Part shown: piece after piece, positions 1-9,648 of the stretch
Layout of the letters: each line of letters opens with the position of its first letter
How positions within the stretch are numbered: the stretch's first letter is position 1
DNA from: Psychrobacter sp. Pi2-1
GTDB lineage: Bacteria; Pseudomonadota; Gammaproteobacteria; Pseudomonadales; Moraxellaceae
Reading direction: 5' to 3'
Assembly: GCF_904846645.1 (NCBI RefSeq)
Contig: NZ_CAJHBO010000018.1
Location: 1-64,000, forward strand
Length of the DNA stretch: 64,000 nucleotides
Program-made: the position numbers and the translations under genes
The notes under the pieces: generated by a model
The model's input: only the letters and a program-made list of their open reading frames with translations
The model's database searches: none
What the model was told of the DNA's origin: nothing

Positions 1-123
1 TGAACCCCATCGAAAAGAAATGGGCACAGGCTAAGTTTCTACGCCAAGGCTGGATGGAAAACGACTTATCCAAATTGTTTTATGATATTTGTCCTAACCA
101 TAACAATTTTATTTTGAACTGAC
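1..123 (+). mobile_element. Right end of an IS630-family insertion sequence (partial)
   Basis: The first 123 bases carry the last codons of a transposase and then stop at a TA-rich junction (TATATA from 124), beyond which an acyl-CoA ligase gene read on the other strand begins abruptly. IS630/Tc1 elements are known to insert at TA, which fits the junction. The exact terminus is inferred: the inverted-repeat end would read GTCAGTTCAAAATAAAATTG inwards from base 123. The other end of the element lies outside the window, so the repeat pair cannot be checked here. Confidence 0.75.
3..122 (+). CDS. IS630-family transposase, C-terminal fragment
   Basis: Thirty-nine codons are open from the window edge to a TGA at 120-122. 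The peptide opens with NPIEKKWAQAK and contains LRQGWMENDLSKLF, the pattern that follows the last catalytic acidic residue (N-P-x-E-x-x-W) of IS630-type DDE transposases. The gene therefore continues upstream of the window, and only its tail is visible. The stop codon lies almost at the element boundary, as is common in compact IS630 elements. Whether the element is intact cannot be judged from this window. Confidence 0.8.
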   Translation, partial: NPIEKKWAQAKFLRQGWMENDLSKLFYDICPNHNNFILN

Positions 124-621
124 TATATAAGCAAGCTGCTCGGGACTGTCTGTCGTATAGACACCATTGGGTATCCCGCCTACGCCGCAGACACCCATAT
201 CAAAATAAAGCCATTCTTTATTGTCTTCACTTAAGATAGAAACGGTATCGCCTTTACTCAGGCCAAGCTCGACGAGTGCCATACCGATATCGCAGCTATG
301 ATGATAATAGTCTAGCCAACTATAACTCTGCCAAATACCAAAGCTCTTTTCGCGATGAGCAATCCTGTCGCCTCGGCTCAAGCAAACCTGTCGCCAAAGT
401 TTGCTCAACGTATCGCACCCTTCTAGGATTTGAGGTGCATGATCGAAAGGCGCATTATGTATCTGTTGACCAGTATTGTCAGCATGACTTTTAGCATGGT
501 TTTCAGAATGGTCTTGAGACGATACTGGTGCGGCAGATGTTACTTTCGTGACCGTAGCATCCGCGGGAGAAAGTGAAGTATTGTTTTTAGTATTAACATC
601 AATATCAATGGAGGTCGTCAT
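109..621 (-). pseudogene. Acyl-CoA synthetase (AMP-binding), truncated by IS630 insertion
   Basis: Only about the first 165 residues of an adenylate-forming ligase remain. A long Ser/Asn/Thr-rich leader is followed by the start of an AMP-binding domain (SYSWLDYYHHSCDIGMALVE, KGDTVSILSEDNKEW, GGIPNGVYTTDSPEQLAYIV). The frame then runs into IS sequence and ends at 109-111. The ATP-binding P-loop-like motif and the catalytic C-terminal subdomain are missing, so the product should be inactive. The start at 621 lies five bases after the livF stop; an in-frame ATG at 654 would overlap livF. Its position last in the liv-type operon suggests it once activated a carboxylic acid imported by that transporter. 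That link is inference. Confidence 0.8.
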
Positions 622-626
622 GATTA

Positions 627-1469
627 TTATCGCCAAGTCTTTTTGCGTTTCCACCGAGTGGCTTCCGCAGTGTTATCTTTGGTTTGTCCCAAATAGAACT
701 CTTTAATATCATCAGAGTGCATGAGTTTGTCCGCTGAGCCTGCCATGACAATACGCCCTGTTTCTAACACGTAACCGTAATCCGCTGCTGCCAAGGCAAC
801 TCTAGCATTTTGTTCAACCAGTAGAATCGTCACACCTTGCTCTTTATTTAATCGTCGAATAATGGCAAATATCTCTTGTACCAATAATGGAGAAAGTCCA
901 AGAGACGGCTCATCGAGTAGCATAAGAGAGGGTCGTGACATTAGCCCGCGACCGATAGCGAGCATTTGCTGCTGACCTCCAGACATCGTGCCAGCTGCTT
1001 GTGTACGGCGATCTTTTAGAATAGGAAAATACTCATATATCATCTCTACATCGCGCTGTATCTCAGACTTATCACGCCGAGTATAAGCACCCATTGCCAA
1101 GTTTTCGGCGACATTCAAAAAGGGAAATACCTCGCGTCCTTCGGGTACGTGCGACAGTCCTTTTTTGACCAAGCGATCAGGCTCAGTACCATCGATACGC
1201 TCTCCGTGGAACCATACTGCGCCCTTGCGAGGATTGATAACCCCCGAGATGGTTTTCATTAGCGTCGTCTTGCCCGCCCCATTCGCACCCAAAATAGTGA
1301 CCACTTTGCCTTCGGGCACCTCTAGACTCACGCCTCTCAATGCCATCACTGGGCCATAAGCGGATTCTAGGTTTCGCACCTCAAGCACGTTGTTTTTTAC
1401 TTCGGAGTCGACCAAATTCATTTCGGTAGCCGGCGCGGCAGAGGATAGTGATTTTTTAATAGCTGACAT
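627..1469 (-). CDS. livF: Branched-chain-type ABC transporter ATP-binding protein LivF
   Basis: This is one of two ATPases of a HAAT-family (branched-chain amino acid type) importer, acting at the inner face of the cytoplasmic membrane. Visible motifs are Walker A (GANGAGKTT), signature (SGGQQQM) and Walker B with D-loop (LMLLDEPSLGL). At 280 residues it is longer than the usual ~235, because of an N-terminal extension of about 25 residues and a basic tail ending KRKKTWR. Its start overlaps the livG stop by one base (TAATG), so translation is probably coupled. The substrate may not be leucine: the acyl-CoA ligase next door suggests an organic acid, and no substrate-binding protein lies in the window. 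Confidence 0.9.
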   Translation of the reverse strand: MSAIKKSLSSAAPATEMNLVDSEVKNNVLEVRNLESAYGPVMALRGVSLEVPEGKVVTILGANGAGKTTLMKTISGVINPRKGAVWFHGERIDGTEPDRLVKKGLSHVPEGREVFPFLNVAENLAMGAYTRRDKSEIQRDVEMIYEYFPILKDRRTQAAGTMSGGQQQMLAIGRGLMSRPSLMLLDEPSLGLSPLLVQEIFAIIRRLNKEQGVTILLVEQNARVALAAADYGYVLETGRIVMAGSADKLMHSDDIKEFYLGQTKDNTAEATRWKRKKTWR

Positions 1470-2236
1470 TACACACTCTCCTGTCCAAGATAGGCTTCAA
1501 TAACCTGTGGATTGGCTTGCACCTCAGCTGCCGTGCCCTGAGCCAAAAACTTACCTTCAGCGACGGCCAATACGCGATCTGATACGCGATTCACAAGACT
1601 CATGTCATGCTCTACCATCAAGATAGTCAAGCCAAGATCCTTTTGCATATCCTCAATCCACCATGCCATCTCGGATGTCTCCTCTACGCTAAGACCAGAG
1701 GCCGGCTCATCGAGCAAAATAAGCTTTGGGTTAGCAGCTAATGCGCGCGCAATCTCGACCACTTTTCTAATACCGTAAGGCAAACCTGCAATCAGCTTAT
1801 CTCGATACGGCGCTAACTCTAAAAAATCGATAATTTTTTCAACTTGCAAACGATGCTCGCGCTCGCTACGGCGTACCTTTGGCAGAAACAACAAGTCCTG
1901 TATCCATGACGTATTGCGCTGCGAATGGCGACCGATAAGCAGGTTTTGAAGCACGCTTGAGTGATCAAACAACTCAATGTTTTGAAAAGTACGGGCAATA
2001 CCCAATTTTGCGATATCGTGAGCTGGGAGCTTAGTAATATCAGTGTCATCAAAAGTAATACGACCACTAAGCGGCTCGTATAAGCGACTGATTAAATTAA
2101 AAATCGTTGATTTACCAGCACCATTAGGCCCTACGATAGTAAATACCTCGCCCTCGTTTACCTCAAAACTAATATTATCAACGGCTTTTACACCACCGAA
2201 CGCGATAGATAAGGAGTCAACTTTTAATAAGCTCAT
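1469..2236 (-). CDS. livG: Branched-chain-type ABC transporter ATP-binding protein LivG
   Basis: The second ATPase of the importer is 255 residues, normal for LivG. Walker A is GPNGAGKST near residues 37-45 and Walker B is LILLDEPASGL. The signature segment reads PYGIRKVVEIARAL, the LivG-type variant of LSGGQ. The C-terminal VEHDMSLV histidine switch is present. The gene overlaps livM upstream by four bases and livF downstream by one, so it is part of a tightly packed operon. Confidence 0.92.
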   Translation of the reverse strand: MSLLKVDSLSIAFGGVKAVDNISFEVNEGEVFTIVGPNGAGKSTIFNLISRLYEPLSGRITFDDTDITKLPAHDIAKLGIARTFQNIELFDHSSVLQNLLIGRHSQRNTSWIQDLLFLPKVRRSEREHRLQVEKIIDFLELAPYRDKLIAGLPYGIRKVVEIARALAANPKLILLDEPASGLSVEETSEMAWWIEDMQKDLGLTILMVEHDMSLVNRVSDRVLAVAEGKFLAQGTAAEVQANPQVIEAYLGQESV

Positions 2237-3330
2237 CGCATACGCTCCGTTTTAAGATAAGTTTTAGAACGGCGAAACAGTCCTTTTCGATACAATGGAA
2301 ACATCTGAAACCAAGTCCGTATCTTTATCCAAATGCCGTATATACCGCGTGGCTCATAGATGATCATGATGACAATGACTAAGGCAAACAGCGCCGTATC
2401 AATACCAGGAATACTGGTGATACTAGAGCCCGCACCTTGACCAACCATATCGCCTAAGATAGCAATCACTTGTGGTAATAAGACAACGACAACAGCACCA
2501 AAAAACGCACCATGTATGGAGCCCAAACCACCAATGACAATCTGCAGTAAGATGGTGATAGAGATGATAACGGTGAAGCTCTCATAATTGACTGCTTGTA
2601 CAAAATGCCCATACATAGCGCCGCCAACAGCGGTAATCGCGCAAGATATGCTAAAAGCTAGCGTTTTGGCTTGCGGTACATTGACGCCAAGCGCGCGGGC
2701 GGATACTTCACTGTCTCTGATGGCTAAGAACGATCGTCCAGTGCCGCTTCTGAGTAAGTTGATATACCCTAAGGTAACCAACACCACGAGTGCGAGGCAT
2801 AAGTAATAAAAGGCTTTGGGCGTGATGTAGCGATCGATGGTGTAGCCAAACAGATTGATAGGAGAGGCAAAGGTGCCAGAGATTCCACCCGTAATAGGCT
2901 CAGCTACGATAGCGATGTCCTCAACGATAATACTAAGCGCTAAGGTTGCGATGGCTAAATAGATACCGCTGGTTCGTAGGATAGGTCTGGCGATGATCGC
3001 ACCGATAACCCCAGTGATGAGTGCGCAGGCAATCAAAGCAGGGAAAAAATTCCACCCTCGAGCCATCAGTGCCATATGGCTAAATGCCCCTATCGCCATA
3101 AAGGCGGCATGACCTAAGCTGACCTGTCCGGTGTGCCCGGTCAAGAGCATCAGACCGAGTCCAGAGATTGACCAAATCAATATGGCGCTTAGCTCACTGA
3201 TATAATAGTTGCTCAATAACCAAGGCGCCATCAGTAGTAGCAAAAGAAGCACGCCATACTTTATAAGTTGGCTTTTGTCATCAAAGATATTGATATCTTG
3301 ATCATAGCTGTGTTTAAACTGAGCTTTCAT
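2233..3330 (-). CDS. livM: Branched-chain-type ABC transporter permease LivM
   Basis: This 365-residue polytopic membrane protein carries the LivM core, including LTGHTGQVSLGHAAFMAIGA and IGGLGSIHGAFFGAVVV. Roughly eight to ten hydrophobic segments follow a 25-residue polar N-terminus (KAQFKHSYDQDINIFDDK). It forms the transmembrane pore with LivH. Its end overlaps livG by four bases. A 76-base gap separates it from livH, which leaves room for a ribosome-binding site but no obvious terminator. Confidence 0.92.
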   Translation of the reverse strand: MKAQFKHSYDQDINIFDDKSQLIKYGVLLLLLLMAPWLLSNYYISELSAILIWSISGLGLMLLTGHTGQVSLGHAAFMAIGAFSHMALMARGWNFFPALIACALITGVIGAIIARPILRTSGIYLAIATLALSIIVEDIAIVAEPITGGISGTFASPINLFGYTIDRYITPKAFYYLCLALVVLVTLGYINLLRSGTGRSFLAIRDSEVSARALGVNVPQAKTLAFSISCAITAVGGAMYGHFVQAVNYESFTVIISITILLQIVIGGLGSIHGAFFGAVVVVLLPQVIAILGDMVGQGAGSSITSIPGIDTALFALVIVIMIIYEPRGIYGIWIKIRTWFQMFPLYRKGLFRRSKTYLKTERMR

Positions 3331-3406
3331 GGGCAGTACTCATCCTTGAAAAGATTTGGAGGCCGCTTTGTCATCCTTGAATCAAAGCTGCCTTGGATCA
3401 AAGCTT

Positions 3407-4285
3407 CTATACTTTTTTCTGTTTGACCTGAGAAAAAATACCGCCCGGACGTACGATTAGTACGATTAGCATAACCACATAAGGCGCAATTTGACTAAGA
3501 CCTAGCGGTAGATAACGACCAGCAAAGGGCTCTATCACCCCTACTAGCAATCCGCCTGCCAGTGCACCAGGCAAGGAGCCTAAGCCACCGATTACCGCAG
3601 CGGCGAAGGCCTTGATACCGAACAGTAATCCGACAGAAGGTTCAATGGCACCTTTGGCCGCAAATAGTATTCCAGCAAGTGCGGCAACCACCCCTGACAA
3701 TGCCCAAACGATACCGTTGACCCGCTTGACAGGAATACCCATATAGTAGGCTGCCATTTGGTTTTGACTACTGGCTTGCATCGCAATACCAAGCCGCGTG
3801 TGGGCAAAAAAGAAGTACAAAATGGAGGTTAATGCGATAGTAGATATGATGATAATAATGTCGACATAAGCGATACTCAGTGAGCCTAATGCCAACATCT
3901 TGCCTGAAAATGGTGTCTGTAGTGAGACGGGGCTATGTCCCCAGATGACACCAGCGACAAAACGCATCAAGAAACCAAGCGAGATGGTAAGGATGACCAT
4001 CGCAAATTGCGGTTGACCAAAAATACCACGTAGGATAAAGCGATCAAGTAAGTAGCCAAATGCACCCATGATGACAGCAGCAAAGGTGATGCCTAATAAG
4101 AAGGGAAGGTTTGCCTGATCGGCATTGATGAAAGATATGCCTAAAAAGGCACCGAGCATAAGCATGTCGCCTTGGGCGAAATTGACCGCTTCTGAGGCTT
4201 TGTAAATGAGTACAAAACCCAGCGCTAACAGCCCATATATACAACCATTAGCAATCCCGCTAATGAGCAGTTGTAGGATATCCAT
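3407..4285 (-). CDS. livH: Branched-chain-type ABC transporter permease LivH
   Basis: This is the first gene of the operon on the minus strand. The 292-residue membrane protein has LivH landmarks: ISGIANGCIYGLLALGFVLI at the N-terminus, VNFAQGDMLMLGAF, and GGLGSLPGALAGGLLVGVIE near the C-terminus. The last is the EAA-like loop that docks on the ATPases. It pairs with LivM to make the translocation path. The upstream region holds a 103-bp tandem duplication that may include or displace promoter elements. Confidence 0.92.
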   Translation of the reverse strand: MDILQLLISGIANGCIYGLLALGFVLIYKASEAVNFAQGDMLMLGAFLGISFINADQANLPFLLGITFAAVIMGAFGYLLDRFILRGIFGQPQFAMVILTISLGFLMRFVAGVIWGHSPVSLQTPFSGKMLALGSLSIAYVDIIIIISTIALTSILYFFFAHTRLGIAMQASSQNQMAAYYMGIPVKRVNGIVWALSGVVAALAGILFAAKGAIEPSVGLLFGIKAFAAAVIGGLGSLPGALAGGLLVGVIEPFAGRYLPLGLSQIAPYVVMLIVLIVRPGGIFSQVKQKKV

Positions 4286-4357
4286 AAAGTCCCTTTTGTC
4301 TTAACATTATCATCCGTGACAATGTTTGAATAAGCGGTTCAATCGACTGACTTTTTC

Positions 4358-4563
4358 ATCAACTACTTGTAAAGAAATTCATTTCCTTCATATAAAGACG
4401 ACTAGCGTTTTAGTAAGTAATCAACATGGCAGCAGTAGTAGCGAATCATATTCATGTATTATCAACTACTTGTAAAGAAATTCATTTTCTTCATATCAAA
4501 ACGACTAGCGTTTTAGTAAGTAATCAAAATGGCAGCAGTAGTAGCGAATAATATTCATGTATT
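4358..4563. repeat. Tandem duplication, two 103-bp units
   Basis: Two consecutive units (4358-4460 and 4461-4563) share almost every base. Both begin ATCAACTACTTGTAAAGAAA and end with TTCATGTATT, and I see only a handful of substitutions between them. The exact 103-base period and the high identity indicate a recent duplication in the gap between livH and the divergent flavoprotein gene. No open reading frame spans it. The rest of the 4286-4735 gap is AT-rich, with a TATAAT at 4683-4688 ahead of the flavoprotein gene. Confidence 0.9.
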
Positions 4564-4735
4564 CACATTATACCAACTACGAATTATTGTCTATAGAAAA
4601 ATCAAAGTTATTCAATGATTTATAGCAAGCGACAAAAGCTATTTATATTACTCACCTAAAAACACCGCCATTGTTGCCATGGTATAATTAGCTACTTTAT
4701 ATCGTCTATCCAAACCTATTCTATAAGTCATCATC

Positions 4736-6076
4736 ATGAGTCAAATGCCAAAACAAGCAAAGCCAGTTAAGCCAAGCAATTCATCAGCGGGTAATCCATC
4801 GTCAGTTAAGAAATCTACTGATAATCACTATGACGTCATTATCATCGGTGCTGGTGCTTCAGGATTGTATTGCGCACTGACTGCTGGTCGCCGTGGTCGC
4901 CGCGTATTGGTATTAGATCATGCCAATAAAGCTGGCAAAAAGATTTTGATGTCGGGTGGTGGTCGCTGTAATTTCACCAATTACTTTGTAGAGCCTGAGC
5001 ATTTTATCGGTGCCAATCCCCACTTCTGCAAATCAGCGCTAAGTCGCTACCCGAGTTGGGAGTTTATCGGCATGGTAGAGTCGCATAAAATTGCCTACCA
5101 TGAGCGCGAACATGGTCAGCTGTTCTGTGACGACTCAGCACAAGACATCTTATCTATGCTGCTAGATGAATGCGCGGCTGTAGGCGTACAAGTAAAGCTT
5201 AATGCTCAAATTGATCATGTTAAAACTGCTGCTCATGATAAAGGCGAACGCTTTTATCTAACGACGAGCAAAAAGCTTGGTAAAAAAGACATCGCGAGCG
5301 GCACTCAGTCCGCGCAAACACGCTATAGCTGTGAGTCTTTGGTGGTCGCTACTGGTGGTCTATCTATCCCGACCATGGGAGCAAGTGGTATCGGCTATGA
5401 GTTGGCACAGCAGTTCGGGCATACGCTTGTGCCTACTGATGCCAGTCTCGTACCGTTTACCTTCACTGATAAAACAGGCGAGCTTATCCGTGCCTTGGCT
5501 GGTATCAGTCTGCCAGTTATTGCCAGTAACGAGCGTATCTCTTTTAAATTACCCGTTCTATTTACCCATCGCGGTCTCTCTGGCCCTGCCATGCTACAGC
5601 TCTCCAACTATTGGCAGACTGGCGAAACCATCAGTATCAATCTGTTGCCTGAGATAGACGTCACTGAGCTTTTACTGACTCGCAAAAAATCACATCCACG
5701 CCAACTGATTCGTACCGTATTGGCAGAAAACACAGACAATGCGCTACCTAAGAAGCTATTGGCAGCGTTACAGACGCACCTGTGGGAAGACATCAAAGAT
5801 ACAGAACTTGCCAATATCAAAGACGAGCGCCTTACAGAACTTGGTGCTACGCTCAATGGCTGGCAACTCAAGCCCTCTGGCACAGAAGGTTACCGCACTG
5901 CTGAGGTCACACGCGGCGGCGTCACAACAGACGAGGTATCTTCCAAAACGATGCAAAGCAACTTGCAAGATGGCTTGTACTTTATCGGCGAGGTGCTCGA
6001 TGTGACTGGCTGGCTTGGCGGCTATAACTTCCAATGGGCTTGGGCAAGTGGTTTTGTCAGTGGTGAAGTCGTTTAA
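4736..6076 (+). CDS. FAD-dependent oxidoreductase, HI0933/YhiN family
   Basis: This is a Rossmann-fold flavoprotein of 446 residues. After a polar N-terminal tail of about 30 residues comes the FAD-binding motif (VIIIGAGASGLYCAL) and then the family hallmark KAGKKILMSGGGRCNFTN. The C-terminus has FIGEVLDVTGWLGGYNFQWAWASG, also typical of HI0933-like proteins. Family members are annotated as aminoacetone oxidase-like or simply YhiN; the physiological substrate is not established. The gene stands alone, divergent from the liv operon, with a TATAAT about 50 bases upstream. The identity of the family is firm, the reaction is not. Confidence 0.88.
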   Translation: MSQMPKQAKPVKPSNSSAGNPSSVKKSTDNHYDVIIIGAGASGLYCALTAGRRGRRVLVLDHANKAGKKILMSGGGRCNFTNYFVEPEHFIGANPHFCKSALSRYPSWEFIGMVESHKIAYHEREHGQLFCDDSAQDILSMLLDECAAVGVQVKLNAQIDHVKTAAHDKGERFYLTTSKKLGKKDIASGTQSAQTRYSCESLVVATGGLSIPTMGASGIGYELAQQFGHTLVPTDASLVPFTFTDKTGELIRALAGISLPVIASNERISFKLPVLFTHRGLSGPAMLQLSNYWQTGETISINLLPEIDVTELLLTRKKSHPRQLIRTVLAENTDNALPKKLLAALQTHLWEDIKDTELANIKDERLTELGATLNGWQLKPSGTEGYRTAEVTRGGVTTDEVSSKTMQSNLQDGLYFIGEVLDVTGWLGGYNFQWAWASGFVSGEVV

Positions 6077-6317
6077 TCACTTCAATGGCTTCCCTATTTA
6101 TAGCGATAATAGTGGCTTTAGTGTCTGTTAGGATTTGAATAATTGATCAATGTTCAGATAATGGCTGACAGTATGTTTGATGATAGTTGAATGGTTTTAG
6201 ACAGTAATCTTAGAGAACGATGAGAATAAACACAACATAAGTCTATTTTTATAGTAGAATTAACGTAAGGCATTCATCCTATTGATAGCAATGCCACTTA
6301 GACTTATGAGGTAATCC

Positions 6318-7283
6318 ATGCGTCCAATCAAGCATATTCATGGTGATAAAAAGCCGCATTGGGTAGGTGATGGGTTTTTCGTAAAAACCCTAATCAACCA
6401 TCTCGATAATAATCCTGATTTTAACTACAGCCATACCGATCCCTTTTTATTATTTGACTACGGTAAGCCTACGACCTTTTTACCCAATCCTGATTATAAA
6501 CTGCAACCGCACGGTGTTGGACTGCATCCGCACAAAGGTTTTGAAACTGTAACCATCGCTTATTCAGGTGAGATTAGCCATGCAGACTCGACCGGTGGGC
6601 GCGGCGATATTTTAGAAGGCGATGTACAGTGGATGACTGCTGGTCGCGGCATTCTGCACGAAGAGTTCCACTCTGAAGCCTTTGGGCAACGTGGCGGCGT
6701 CTTTAGTATGGTGCAGTTATGGGTCAACTTGCCAAGCGCCCACAAACTAACCGACCCCAAATATCAGTCTATCAAACGTGCTGATATGCCTATCGTCGAT
6801 CTGATAGACAACAGCGATGAGCAAACTGTCATCGGTCAAGCTGCCATTATTGCCGGTGACTGGCATGGAATAACGGGAGCAGCAACGACCTTTACGCCAG
6901 TCAATATGTGGGATATCGAGCTACATAAAGCAGGTACAACCACGCTACAAGTACCGAAAACACATAACACCCTACTGCTGGTACAAGAAGGTCAAGTATT
7001 GGTCAACGATACAGCTGTCAGCGCAGGTAGTTTGATAGAATTTTCAGCGCCTATCCGAGCTCATGTAGACACTCAGGTTAAACATCCACCATTATCTGCT
7101 ACCGATACTGTTGAATTGACCTACCCTGCAACTACCGATGAAGGCATACCCATCAAATTGCTACTGCTAAGCGGCGAGCCAATCGGTGAACCGGTCGCAG
7201 GTCACGGTCCCTTTGTCATGAATACTCAAGAAGAACTAAGACAAACTTTCCGTGATTATCAAATAGGCATTTTCGGCAAATAA
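6318..7283 (+). CDS. Pirin family protein
   Basis: This 321-residue bicupin protein begins with MRPIKHIHG and contains the pirin N-terminal signature: GVGLHPHKGFETVTIAYSG, then QWMTAGRGILHEEF. The metal-ligand histidines and glutamate of the N-terminal cupin (HPHKGFE, HEE) are present. The C-terminal cupin ends GHGPFVMNTQEELRQTFRDY, another family hallmark. Bacterial pirins have been linked to quercetin-type dioxygenase activity or to redox-sensitive regulation, and the role here is unknown. It is monocistronic and ends at a bidirectional terminator shared with the convergent reductase. Confidence 0.9.
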   Translation: MRPIKHIHGDKKPHWVGDGFFVKTLINHLDNNPDFNYSHTDPFLLFDYGKPTTFLPNPDYKLQPHGVGLHPHKGFETVTIAYSGEISHADSTGGRGDILEGDVQWMTAGRGILHEEFHSEAFGQRGGVFSMVQLWVNLPSAHKLTDPKYQSIKRADMPIVDLIDNSDEQTVIGQAAIIAGDWHGITGAATTFTPVNMWDIELHKAGTTTLQVPKTHNTLLLVQEGQVLVNDTAVSAGSLIEFSAPIRAHVDTQVKHPPLSATDTVELTYPATTDEGIPIKLLLLSGEPIGEPVAGHGPFVMNTQEELRQTFRDYQIGIFGK

Positions 7284-7297
7284 TAAAAATTTATGCA

Positions 7298-7341
7298 TAA
7301 AAAAAGCCGCTCAACTATTGCTAGTTAAGCGGCTTTTTTAT
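7298..7341. terminator. Bidirectional rho-independent terminator
   Basis: An AAAAAAGCCGCT...AGCGGCTTTTTT hairpin with a short loop (CTATTGCTAG region) lies between the convergent pirin and OYE-type genes. T-runs on both strands make it suitable for termination in either direction. Confidence 0.85.
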
Positions 7342-7370
7342 CTTGCGTTATTTAGCTAAAAATCTAACTA

Positions 7371-8474
7371 TTACGCTTGGTCTAAAAATGGATAGTCGGT
7401 ATAACCTTCAGCACCGCCACCATAGAAAGACTCTGGATGCTGCTCATTAAGCGGGGCGCCTTTTTGAATGCGCTCAGCCAAATCAGGGTTGGCGATATAG
7501 TCACGACCAAAGGCGACTGCATCGATATAACCTGCTTTTACATTTTGCTCTGCTTTTTCGGCAGTATAGCCACCAGCTGCGATAATCATTTGATCAAAAG
7601 CAGCACGCACACGCTTACGGAAGTCTTCGCTATACGGCGTGCCACCTGCCCAATCTGGCTCTGACAGATGCAGATACATGATACCGCGTTTGTTAATCTG
7701 CTCAATCATCCAGATATTTTCGTCTTCGTTATATCCAGCTTCTACGTTGTTGAACGTACCAAGTGGTGAAATACGAATACCAACATGATCTGCATCCCAA
7801 GCGTCTACACACGCATCGATAACATCAAGCGTCAAGCGCGCACGGTTTTCGCGGCTACCGCCGTATTCGTCATCACGCTGGTTGGTTTGCTCAACCCAAA
7901 ACTGATGCAATAGGTAACCATGGGCACCATGAATCTCTACCCCATCAAAACCCGCTTCTTTAGCGTTCTTAGTTGCTTGACCAAAGTCAGCAATAACTTG
8001 TTTGATTTCTTCAAGCGTGGCTGGACGTGGCGGCGTTGCATCTACACGAATGGCTTGGTTGTCGCTGTCACGTAGCGAGGTACGTACACCAACATCAACG
8101 TTAGAAGCAGAAATCGGCGCTTTGCCGTCTGGCTGTACACTCTCATGAGAGACTAAGCCCGTGTGCCATAGCTGTACGACGATTTTGCCACCTTTAGCAT
8201 GGACATTATCTACGATGGTTTTCCACGCAGTGATTTGGTCTTTGGTATGAACGCCTGGCGCGCCAGCATAGCCTTTCGCTTGGAAGGACACTTGCGTCGC
8301 CTCAGTGATTACCAGGCCAGAACCTGCGCGCTGTGAATAATATTCGCTTGCCAGTGCTGTTGGTACATCGCTTGGCTCAACCGAACGCAGACGCGTCAAC
8401 GGTGCCATAATAATACGGTTTTTTAGGGTTTGGGTACCCATCTCGACGGTTTCAAATAAATTATCGTGTGCCAT
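7371..8474 (-). CDS. Alkene reductase, old yellow enzyme family (NemA-like)
   Basis: This 367-residue FMN enzyme has a TIM barrel. The N-terminus has the OYE pattern [15 protein letters not shown]. The substrate-anion-binding pair is H182 and H185 in [12 protein letters not shown], and Y187 is the likely proton donor. [15 protein letters not shown] follows, as in NemA and pentaerythritol tetranitrate reductases. The enzyme is expected to reduce activated C=C bonds or nitro compounds with NAD(P)H in the cytoplasm. The gene is single, with its promoter presumably in the 250-base gap at 8475-8724. It is one of three OYE-superfamily genes in this window. Confidence 0.9.
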   Translation of the reverse strand: MAHDNLFETVEMGTQTLKNRIIMAPLTRLRSVEPSDVPTALASEYYSQRAGSGLVITEATQVSFQAKGYAGAPGVHTKDQITAWKTIVDNVHAKGGKIVVQLWHTGLVSHESVQPDGKAPISASNVDVGVRTSLRDSDNQAIRVDATPPRPATLEEIKQVIADFGQATKNAKEAGFDGVEIHGAHGYLLHQFWVEQTNQRDDEYGGSRENRARLTLDVIDACVDAWDADHVGIRISPLGTFNNVEAGYNEDENIWMIEQINKRGIMYLHLSEPDWAGGTPYSEDFRKRVRAAFDQMIIAAGGYTAEKAEQNVKAGYIDAVAFGRDYIANPDLAERIQKGAPLNEQHPESFYGGGAEGYTDYPFLDQA

Positions 8475-8724
8475 AAAAAGCCCTGTTTATTGTTTTAAAC
8501 CTTAGTATCAGGTTTACTATTATTGGTAATAAATAGCACTTATATTAGTAGGTAGCACTTAGCTGTCGTTCTATAATTTGCAAAGTACGCTACTCATAAG
8601 CCGAGTTCTTTATAGGGGGCGAAAGCGATTATTCCAAGCAATATTTACAAACAGAAACACCAATATTTAGATATTCGAATCTTTATAATTAAAGGCTACG
8701 AAGACAGTTTACTGTAGCTTAAAC

Positions 8725-9648
8725 TCACGTCGCCCGCGTGGAATTCTTTGGTTGTAGCATCTTTTTGACAGACAGCTCTAGTGACAGATACGTACCAAAC
8801 AATATCACCACTGAACCGATGATGGCTTGAATATTTAGGGCTTCACCAAGCAGTAGATACCCTAAAATAATGGCAAAAATCGGAATAACTAGCGTGATAC
8901 TAGTGGCGCGCGTCGGGCCAATATTTTTAATCAGCTGATTCATAAAAATAAGGGCAATAGCAGTCGAAAATACACCGATACAGATTACGGATACCCACGC
9001 CTTTATGCTAATATCTTTACCATAAGGGAACTCATTAAAAGCCACAGGCAGCATAATGATACTACCGATAATGAGCGAGCCTGCGGTGATAGCGACTGGC
9101 GATATCTCATACAGATAGTTTTTAGTGATGTTGGCCCCAAGCGCATAACCTACACAGGCTAGTAGCGCGTAACCCATCGGTAATAATCCCTCGACCAACC
9201 CTTTGCCTGGCTCACCGCCACTAAATAAGCTTTCGCTCATCAGTATGATTACCCCAATCACTCCGATGACCAAACCGAGTGCTTGTTTTTTTGATAACCT
9301 ATCTTTAAAGAAGACTCTAGCGATAAAACCACTCATCATCGGCACAGAAGCATTTAGTACGGCTAGCACGCCTGCGTTCACTGACTGCGCGGAAAACGAG
9401 AACAACACAAAAGGTAGCGCTGCCGAAAACAAGCCAACGAGCGCTAACATTTTCCAATGCTCCTTGATGCCGACTCTGTTTTTCTTATTGAGTAATACAA
9501 AGACCAACATGACCAATCCGGCGAATATCACACGCAAACTGGCGAATGCCAATGAGCCAAACTCAGGTACGCCGATACGATAAAAGACGAAAGAGAGTGA
9601 CCACATAAAAGAGAGCGTCACAAAGATGATGAGGTCACGGTTGGTCAT
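8725..9648 (-). CDS. EamA/DMT-superfamily transporter
   Basis: This inner-membrane protein of 307 residues has about ten hydrophobic segments arranged as two EamA repeats. The first includes WSLSFVFYRIGVPEFGSLAFASLR, and the second starts around GYALLACVGYALGANITKNY. The repeat-end pattern (IGVIGVIILMSE and GSVVILFGTYLSLELS) is typical of drug/metabolite exporters. Substrate cannot be deduced. The gene is isolated, and the 606 bases upstream lack a neighbour on the same strand. Confidence 0.85.
   Translation of the reverse strand: MTNRDLIIFVTLSFMWSLSFVFYRIGVPEFGSLAFASLRVIFAGLVMLVFVLLNKKNRVGIKEHWKMLALVGLFSAALPFVLFSFSAQSVNAGVLAVLNASVPMMSGFIARVFFKDRLSKKQALGLVIGVIGVIILMSESLFSGGEPGKGLVEGLLPMGYALLACVGYALGANITKNYLYEISPVAITAGSLIIGSIIMLPVAFNEFPYGKDISIKAWVSVICIGVFSTAIALIFMNQLIKNIGPTRATSITLVIPIFAIILGYLLLGEALNIQAIIGSVVILFGTYLSLELSVKKMLQPKNSTRAT

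Noticed and set aside
627..4285. A genuine leucine/isoleucine/valine import system
   Set aside because: The gene order is livHMGF, but with an acyl-CoA ligase attached and no binding protein seen the substrate is uncertain, so the call is kept at branched-chain type.
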